From Candidatus Omnitrophota bacterium (GTDB lineage: Bacteria; Omnitrophota; Koll11; JAHIPI01): a stretch of 5,098 nt of DNA. Positions 1-5,098 of this stretch are shown here, one piece after another (position 1 is the stretch's first letter; every line of letters starts with the position of its first letter). A program made the position numbers and the translations under genes. The stretch is from NCBI GenBank assembly GCA_028718265.1, contig JAQUMG010000140.1, forward strand, positions 1 to 5,098, written 5' to 3'. The notes under the pieces were generated by a model. It was given only the letters and a program-made list of their open reading frames with translations. It did no database searches and was not told the DNA's origin.

Positions 1-1
1 A

Positions 2-1687
2 AACCATCGTCAGTGGTCTGACGCGGAAAAAGCGTACCAGTGGCTGGTGCCGGGCCAAAGGACCAACAGTATATTCCTGTTAATACAGCCCGGCCTGGTG
101 CCTAGTTCCGAGAAAAACGAAGATTGCTTTACTTATGACGAGGCGCTGGCTGCCATGGCTTTTACGCATAAGGGAGATTATAAAAGAGCCAGACTGTTGT
201 TCGACTTTTTTGATAACGTCAGAAATAAACACATTAAAGAAAGCGGAGCGTTCCTGGGTTTTACCGATGTATATAAGCGCAACGGAAAAGAGACGGAGAC
301 GCGCGCCGCAGGGCCGAATGCCTGGGTTCTCATGGCTCTGAATTACTATTATGCCAAAACAGCAGACCCTGCTTATCTGCCTTTGGCAAGGGATATAGCC
401 GATTGGCTGATATCTCTCCAGTCGATCGAAGGCGGCATAATAGGCGGGTATTACGGGAACGGCAAGCCCATGACATGGATTTCGGCGGAGCATAATTTCG
501 ACTGCTATGCCGCATTTCGGGATCTGGGAATACTTGCGAGCGAAGAGAAGTATCTGAAGGCCGCAAAAGATGTAAAGAAGTGGCTTGATGACGATGCGTG
601 GGACAAGAAGTTCAACAGATTTTTCATGGGGCGCAACAATAAGAATTTCGCGACTGATCTTTCAAGCTGGGCAGTGCTCAGTTTGGGCAATGATTATGCC
701 AAGAGTATTGCCTTCGCTATCGAGAAGAGCCAGAATACCCAGGTGTATAAAATAAAAAACGTTAAGGTCGAAGGCTTTGATTTCGGATCTACATACAATA
801 CGTCGCCTTTCCCGGATAAAGACGCCGTGTGGTTTGAAGGAACGGCGCATATGATCCTGGCATTTGATAAAGCGGGCATGAAAAAAGAACGCGATTATTT
901 TATGAACGAGCTGGATAGATGCCTTACAAACAGCCCGTCTTTTTCCTATACGGCAGGGCTTCCTTACGCGAGTAATGAGGGTACGCCTGTTTATGACAGC
1001 TGGCGCATGCAGGACAAACCGCTTTGCATATCCAGTACGGCATGGTATTATTTCGCCAAAAACAGCTTTAATCCGTTTTCGGCTTTAGAGGACATAAATT
1101 CATCGAACAAGAAGATTAACGGTTTAAAATATGAGCCGGTATATCAGTTTGTCCCGCTGGTAGATGATTTCGAATATAACGATATAAAATTTCATACTGC
1201 ATATACCGATGAGCTTATGCAATTGAATAAATCGGCAGTGGATTTAAAATGGACAAACGAACTTGCTTTTGACGGAAGCCATTCGATGAAGATTGTTTTT
1301 ACGCCTGATAAGAACGCTAAAACTGCGAGCGCTACGATACGACGCCAGTTTTTATACCCTCAGGATTGGAGCAGCTACGGAAAACTGACCGTGGAGATAT
1401 ATTCTAACGGCACGAGCGGCCGCACAAATAATATCGCTAATCTTAGCGTACGGGACGGCGAAGGCGAGTCATACGATTCGGGTCCGATGTTTTTAAACAG
1501 GAGCGGCTGGACGAAATATGCTTTTGACCTGACAAAAGATTTTTCCAGGAATTCCTACGACGGCGTTACATACGGCGATAATATATTCGGGATCTCCAAG
1601 ATTATTGAAATATCTTTTACGATAAAATCCAAGCATCCCGTTGAGAACTGCACGGTATATCTTGACAGGATAGAACTTGAAAAATAA
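2..1687 (+). CDS. Six-hairpin (alpha/alpha barrel) glycosidase-like protein with C-terminal carbohydrate-binding-like domain, 5' partial
   Basis: The reading frame is open from the first complete codon at position 2 to a TAA at 1685-1687, giving 561 visible residues; the real start is upstream of the window. A GTG at 47 could be read as a start, but the protein-like sequence continues before it without a break, so it is probably internal. Residues 1 to ~355 are rich in paired helices, with motifs YDEALA (45-50), GPNAW (104-108), SAEHNFD (161-167) and WFEGTAHM (277-284), and end in a SSTAWYYFA...NPF stretch (344-359). This pattern resembles six-hairpin, (alpha/alpha)-toroid glycosidases. Acidic residues in the first, third and fourth motifs are catalytic candidates only. 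Residues ~387-561, from VDDFE to CTVYLDRIELEK, look like a galactose-binding-type beta-sandwich of the CBM kind. The exact family and substrate are not recognised. Localisation cannot be judged because the N-terminus is missing. The GH35 gene follows 39 bp downstream, which suggests a shared role in glycan turnover or processing. Coding status is secure; the function is inferred from fold-like patterns. Confidence 0.85.
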   Translation, partial: NHRQWSDAEKAYQWLVPGQRTNSIFLLIQPGLVPSSEKNEDCFTYDEALAAMAFTHKGDYKRARLLFDFFDNVRNKHIKESGAFLGFTDVYKRNGKETETRAAGPNAWVLMALNYYYAKTADPAYLPLARDIADWLISLQSIEGGIIGGYYGNGKPMTWISAEHNFDCYAAFRDLGILASEEKYLKAAKDVKKWLDDDAWDKKFNRFFMGRNNKNFATDLSSWAVLSLGNDYAKSIAFAIEKSQNTQVYKIKNVKVEGFDFGSTYNTSPFPDKDAVWFEGTAHMILAFDKAGMKKERDYFMNELDRCLTNSPSFSYTAGLPYASNEGTPVYDSWRMQDKPLCISSTAWYYFAKNSFNPFSALEDINSSNKKINGLKYEPVYQFVPLVDDFEYNDIKFHTAYTDELMQLNKSAVDLKWTNELAFDGSHSMKIVFTPDKNAKTASATIRRQFLYPQDWSSYGKLTVEIYSNGTSGRTNNIANLSVRDGEGESYDSGPMFLNRSGWTKYAFDLTKDFSRNSYDGVTYGDNIFGISKIIEISFTIKSKHPVENCTVYLDRIELEK

Positions 1688-1711
1688 GCAATATACCTGA
1701 ACCTATACCAT

Positions 1712-1720
1712 AAGGGAAGG
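1712..1720 (+). promoter_or_regulatory. Ribosome binding site of the GH35 gene
   Basis: The purine run AAGGGAAGG ends six bases before the ATG at 1727. It resembles the AAGGAGG consensus with an altered core. The spacing is good and supports the chosen start. The site sits in the 39-bp gap after the upstream stop codon; the gap has no visible hairpin terminator or convincing promoter. Confidence 0.7.
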
Positions 1721-1726
1721 TAAAAT

Positions 1727-4114
1727 ATGAGAAGAAATAAGATTGAAATAAAAAACACGAAGTTTTTACTTAACAAAACGCCGTTTTTCGTCTACTCCGG
1801 AGAAATACACTATTTCAGAATACCGAAAGATAAGTGGATGGACAGACTGAGGAAGGCGAAAGAGGCCGGGCTAAATACTATAAGTACCTATATACCATGG
1901 AGCTGGCACGAAATAAAGGAAGGGGAGTTTGATTTCACGGGAAAGACGAGTCCCCAGAAGGATCTTATATCTTTCATAAAAATGGTTAATAATGCCGGGT
2001 TGTTTCTTATGGCCAGGATAGGGCCCATATCGAATTCAGAAATAAAAGGCGAAGGAACGCCTGTGTGGTTTCTTGAAAATCACCAGGAAGGGCGGGCTAA
2101 AAACCAAAAAGGCGGTAATGCCCTTCACGAGGCGATGGTTTCCTACATGAACCCGGTTTTTCAGCAGTATGTCTCAAAATGGTACGCGAAAATATGTCCC
2201 ATAGTACATAAGTATATGGTTCAGAAGGGCGGACCTATAATAACGGTACAGCTCGATAATGAGATAGGTATGATGAACTGGGTTATGAACAGCCCGGATT
2301 ATAATGAAGCGACCACGCAGATGTATCAGAAATATCTGGAAGAGCTTTACAAAGGCAGCATATCGGCCGTAAATGAGAAGTATTATACAAACCATACGAA
2401 ATTCGACGAGATCCCGCAGCCCAAAGGCGATGTGGACGAAGAAGGCGTAATAAGGTGCTGGGACTGGATTCATTTTTATACCCATTTCTACGCCAAGTAT
2501 TATCAGTCTTTGGCGGAGAGAGCTAAAACCGCGAAGATCAATCTTCCGTTTGTTGCCAATATTCCCATGTTCTGGGACTATAACATTTGCGCTAGGGGAA
2601 ACCACGGACTGATGACAATACTCCAGTTCAGAGACTTTATAAAATTTACTCCCAATGTAATTTTCGGCGGGGCATATCAGATGCGAAACCTGAATTTCGA
2701 CAACTTTCATGACGTTATCCTTATGACGGAAGGTATTAACATGATAAGTGATAATGTAGCGCCGAAGATATGCGTCGAAACGCAGGTGGGCGGTATGAAT
2801 GACAGGCCCAGGATATATCCGCCTGACATAAATCTGCTCGTAAGGAACGCCATGGGGCACGGTCTCAACGGCCTCAATTTTTACATGTTTTGCGGCGGGA
2901 CTAACGAATTGGATTTTGGTTTCAGAGGCAGCTATCACGAATGGCAGTCGCCGATAGACAGCCACGGCAGGAAAACACCCAGGATAAAACCTCTGGAAGA
3001 GATGGGTGAGATTGTCAAGACGTTCGGCCCTGAAATTGCGGATACCAAGAAAGAGTATGATTTTGCGATAGGGCTCTATGCTCCGTATTACGAGACAAGC
3101 TATCTTAAAGGTTCCGTTGTCGACAATATGGTATGCACGAGAGATAAATTTTTCTTTGACGGCATAGCGAGATTACTTACGCTTAACGGTTATAATTATA
3201 AGCTGGTCGACATAGAGAGAGCGAAAGAAGCGGACCTGGCCGGTATTCCGGCGATGTGGGTCTTCGCTCTGGATTATATGGATCAGAAGACGCAGATGAA
3301 ATTGTCTGAGTATGTAAAGAAGGGCGGCACTCTCATCATGAGCCCAACCGCCCCGACTAAAGACATGGGGCTTTTAAGAGACGAGACGTTCTTGAGGGAG
3401 ATAGAAGTTGCCATAAGCGAGACCGTTAAAGGAAATCTGGTGTTTGTCTCCGGAAAAGATTACTATGTAGAAGGCGACATAAAAATTTTCGATTCCAAAA
3501 AGAGAAGAATAGTTGCGAAAACACGGGACAAAAAACCCTGCGCTATTTTAAAGAAAGTAAAAAAGGGCAAAGTGCTTTTGCTTGGTTTCGGGGTTATGCA
3601 TCTATTGGATTATTATATAGACCTTGTCTCGCATTTTATGCAGATACTCAACATAGAACCGCGTGTAAAAGTAATGCCGCAGGATGTTCACGCTGTTGTC
3701 AGGTCTAACAAGAAATACGGCTTCCTTTTCCTTTGCAACTTTAACGATGATCCGAGGGAAGTTACGGTTAATCTCAGGATCCCGGGATTGAATAAATCGA
3801 CGACCATACCGCAGGATACAAAGATACTCCTTCCGAATAGGACCGCTTACATATTGCCGCTTAATCTCCCTGTTTCAAAAAGGACAAAGATACGGTATTC
3901 GACGGCGGAGATACTCGGGACGACGGTGGCAGAAAGGGATCTGAGGCTGGCTTTACACGGCGGCAGCGGATCCGTATGTGAAATGCTCATTGAGACTAAA
4001 AAGCCTCATAGCATAAGTCTCGACGGCCGCGAGATACAGTTTAAGTATAAAGACGGTCTGCTGAAACTGTCTTTCGAACTTACCGGCAAAACACAGAGCC
4101 TCGTTATAATATAA
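1727..4114 (+). CDS. Glycoside hydrolase family 35 enzyme (beta-galactosidase or exo-beta-glucosaminidase-like)
   Basis: This 795-residue protein should remove terminal beta-linked sugars from glycans by the retaining mechanism of GH35. The N-terminal TIM barrel (about 10-430) opens with the family pattern SGEIHYFRIPKDKW (24-37) and TYIPWSWHE (54-62). The acid/base is E179 in QLDNEIG, matching the NE pair of GH35 signatures. The likely nucleophile is E351 in VETQVGG, on a late barrel strand. Residues ~445-560 look like a Rossmann/GATase-like domain (DFAIGLYAPYYE; KKGGTLIMSP). Residues ~655-715 form a beta-sandwich, and ~720-795 a further beta domain with LALHGGSGSVCEM. The usual IGPYxxAEW..GG.P.W segment is replaced by IGPISNSEIKGEGTPVWF (98-115), so substrate contacts may differ from classical lactases. 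Length and architecture recall archaeal GH35 exo-beta-D-glucosaminidases (GlmA type), so the sugar specificity is left open. The charged N-terminus has no signal peptide or membrane segment, which suggests a cytoplasmic enzyme acting on imported or internally made oligosaccharides. The start is supported by a well-placed ribosome binding site. Family assignment is firm; specificity is not. Confidence 0.93.
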   Translation: MRRNKIEIKNTKFLLNKTPFFVYSGEIHYFRIPKDKWMDRLRKAKEAGLNTISTYIPWSWHEIKEGEFDFTGKTSPQKDLISFIKMVNNAGLFLMARIGPISNSEIKGEGTPVWFLENHQEGRAKNQKGGNALHEAMVSYMNPVFQQYVSKWYAKICPIVHKYMVQKGGPIITVQLDNEIGMMNWVMNSPDYNEATTQMYQKYLEELYKGSISAVNEKYYTNHTKFDEIPQPKGDVDEEGVIRCWDWIHFYTHFYAKYYQSLAERAKTAKINLPFVANIPMFWDYNICARGNHGLMTILQFRDFIKFTPNVIFGGAYQMRNLNFDNFHDVILMTEGINMISDNVAPKICVETQVGGMNDRPRIYPPDINLLVRNAMGHGLNGLNFYMFCGGTNELDFGFRGSYHEWQSPIDSHGRKTPRIKPLEEMGEIVKTFGPEIADTKKEYDFAIGLYAPYYETSYLKGSVVDNMVCTRDKFFFDGIARLLTLNGYNYKLVDIERAKEADLAGIPAMWVFALDYMDQKTQMKLSEYVKKGGTLIMSPTAPTKDMGLLRDETFLREIEVAISETVKGNLVFVSGKDYYVEGDIKIFDSKKRRIVAKTRDKKPCAILKKVKKGKVLLLGFGVMHLLDYYIDLVSHFMQILNIEPRVKVMPQDVHAVVRSNKKYGFLFLCNFNDDPREVTVNLRIPGLNKSTTIPQDTKILLPNRTAYILPLNLPVSKRTKIRYSTAEILGTTVAERDLRLALHGGSGSVCEMLIETKKPHSISLDGREIQFKYKDGLLKLSFELTGKTQSLVII

Positions 4115-4117
4115 AAC

Positions 4118-4123
4118 AAAGGT
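4118..4123 (+). promoter_or_regulatory. Weak ribosome binding site of trpB
   Basis: AAAGGT lies six bases before the ATG at 4130, in a gap of only 15 bp after the GH35 stop codon. It is a short match to the Shine-Dalgarno consensus. The close spacing would also allow translational coupling with the upstream gene. It helps fix the trpB start, which agrees with the usual TrpB N-terminus. Confidence 0.5.
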
Positions 4124-4129
4124 TTACGC

Positions 4130-5098
4130 ATGCTACCCGACAAAAAAGGCCATTTTAACAATTTCGGCGGGAAATATGTTCCCGAAACTCTTATGCCGGC
4201 CCTTGAAGAATTTGAGTCCGCCTATATAAAATCGAAAAGCGACGCGGCCTTTAAGAAGGAACTCAACTATTATCTGAAGAATTACGCGGGCAGGCCTACG
4301 CCTCTTTATTTTGCCGGCAATCTCACAAAACGCCTGGGCGGGGCAAAAATATATTTAAAGAGAGAAGATCTCCTTCATACGGGTGCGCATAAAATAAATA
4401 ACACCCTAGGGCAAGCGCTTCTTGCAAAAAAGATGGGGAAGCGCCGTATCATAGCGGAAACCGGCGCCGGACAGCACGGCGTTGCTACCGCCACGGTATG
4501 CGCTCTTTTCGGCCTCGAATGCTGTATCTATATGGGCGAAGAAGATATAAGAAGACAGGCGCTGAACGTTTTCAGGATGAAATTATTGGGGGCTAAAGTC
4601 GTACCGGTTACCGCCGGCTCGAAGACATTGAAGGATGCCATTAACGAGGCACTGAGGGATTGGGTCACCAATATAAGGACGACGCATTATATTATCGGCT
4701 CCGTCATAGGACCGCACCCCTATCCGATGATAGTCAGAGATTTCCAGTCGGTCATAGGAAAAGAATGCCGAAGCCAGATACTGGATCTGGCAGGCAGACT
4801 GCCGGATTATCTCGTGGCATGTGTCGGCGGCGGCAGCAATTCCATGGGGCTATTCCATCCCTTCTATAAGGATAAGGTAAAATTCATAGGAGTAGAAGCC
4901 GCGGGGTTCGGCCTGTCTACTTCCAAGCATGCAGCGGCTCTTTTAAAAGGCAGAAAGGGTGTCCTGCACGGTACGAAAAGTTACATCCTCCAGAATGGCG
5001 ACGGCCAGGTTCTTACTACTCATTCAGTAAGCGCCGGATTGGATTATTCGGGGGTCGGGCCCGAGCATTCCTATTATAAGGAGACGGGACGCGCCAAA
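4130..5098 (+). CDS. trpB: Tryptophan synthase beta subunit, 3' partial
   Basis: TrpB condenses indole with L-serine to give L-tryptophan, using pyridoxal phosphate, in the cytoplasmic alpha2-beta2 complex with TrpA. The visible part has 323 residues, about four fifths of the usual ~390-400, and runs off the window in frame without interruption. The N-terminus [19 protein letters not shown] (7-25) is typical of TrpB and supports the ATG at 4130. K88 in HTGAHKINN is the Schiff-base lysine. E110 in [11 protein letters not shown] is the catalytic glutamate. [18 protein letters not shown] (161-178) belongs to the mobile region that signals to the alpha subunit. GGGSNSMG (233-240) binds the cofactor phosphate, and [12 protein letters not shown] (302-313) is the conserved late motif containing D306. 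All key residues are present, so the enzyme should be active. The sequence looks like the standard TrpB1 type rather than the TrpB2 variant. It starts 15 bp after a GH35 gene rather than after trpF or trpC, which is unusual. No attenuator or T-box can fit in that gap. A trpA gene would be expected downstream, outside the window. Confidence 0.98.
   Translation, partial: MLPDKKGHFNNFGGKYVPETLMPALEEFESAYIKSKSDAAFKKELNYYLKNYAGRPTPLYFAGNLTKRLGGAKIYLKREDLLHTGAHKINNTLGQALLAKKMGKRRIIAETGAGQHGVATATVCALFGLECCIYMGEEDIRRQALNVFRMKLLGAKVVPVTAGSKTLKDAINEALRDWVTNIRTTHYIIGSVIGPHPYPMIVRDFQSVIGKECRSQILDLAGRLPDYLVACVGGGSNSMGLFHPFYKDKVKFIGVEAAGFGLSTSKHAAALLKGRKGVLHGTKSYILQNGDGQVLTTHSVSAGLDYSGVGPEHSYYKETGRAK

Noticed and set aside
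47..49. GTG as the start codon of the first gene
   Set aside because: The frame is open back to the window edge and the preceding codons read as ordinary protein sequence (HRQWSDAEKAYQWLV); no Shine-Dalgarno sequence precedes the GTG. The gene is more simply 5'-truncated by the window.
80..493. 137-codon open frame on the - strand
   Set aside because: It is antisense to the conserved helical domain of the first gene and has no recognisable motif; a shadow frame.
1688..1726. Intergenic gap checked for a terminator or promoter
   Set aside because: No inverted repeat followed by a T-run and no paired -35/-10 elements are visible; only the ribosome binding site is supported.
2174..2965. 263-codon open frame on the - strand
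   Set aside because: It lies entirely antisense to the catalytic barrel of the GH35 gene, has no recognisable protein motifs, and is explained by the codon pattern of the + strand gene.
4105..4110. TATAAT as a -10 box for a trpB promoter
   Set aside because: The hexamer is perfect, but no good -35 element lies 16-18 bp upstream and the stretch also encodes the last residues of the GH35 protein; AT-rich chance is likely enough that it is not listed as a feature.
4660..4869. 69-codon open frame on the + strand
   Set aside because: It lies inside trpB in another frame, across highly conserved TrpB motifs, and its Arg/His/Pro-rich product looks like a frame shadow.

Overview
The window holds three genes, all on the + strand, all in the same reading frame and tightly packed: a 5'-truncated carbohydrate-active protein (2-1687), a complete GH35 glycoside hydrolase (1727-4114), and the first ~80% of trpB, the tryptophan synthase beta subunit (4130 to the window end). 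The gaps are only 39 and 15 bp and contain no terminator-like hairpin, so the three genes are probably read from one transcript whose promoter lies upstream of the window. No RNA genes, mobile elements, CRISPR arrays or notable repeats were seen.

The organism is a bacterium of moderate GC content. The coding sequence uses many ATA (Ile) and AGG/AGA (Arg) codons, and the genes are preceded by purine-rich Shine-Dalgarno-like sequences. Compact layout, this codon style and a GH35 enzyme of the less common archaeal/GlmA-like type would fit an uncultured lineage such as Candidatus Omnitrophota. That placement is an impression from style, not a demonstrated assignment.

Region by region: 2-1687 encodes a helical (alpha/alpha)-barrel type domain followed by a beta-sandwich that looks like a carbohydrate-binding module. 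Its N-terminus is off the window. Region 1727-4114 encodes a 795-residue GH35 enzyme with both catalytic glutamates identifiable (E179, E351), a Rossmann/GATase-like middle domain and C-terminal beta domains; it has no signal peptide. Region 4130-5098 encodes a typical TrpB with the PLP lysine (K88), the catalytic glutamate (E110) and the phosphate-binding glycine loop.

The first two genes plausibly work together on an oligo- or polysaccharide, one carrying a glycan-binding module and the other removing terminal sugars. Nothing in the sequence links them functionally to tryptophan synthesis, so the junction at about 4115-4129 is the most unusual point of the layout: a housekeeping biosynthetic gene seemingly translated directly behind a glycan module.
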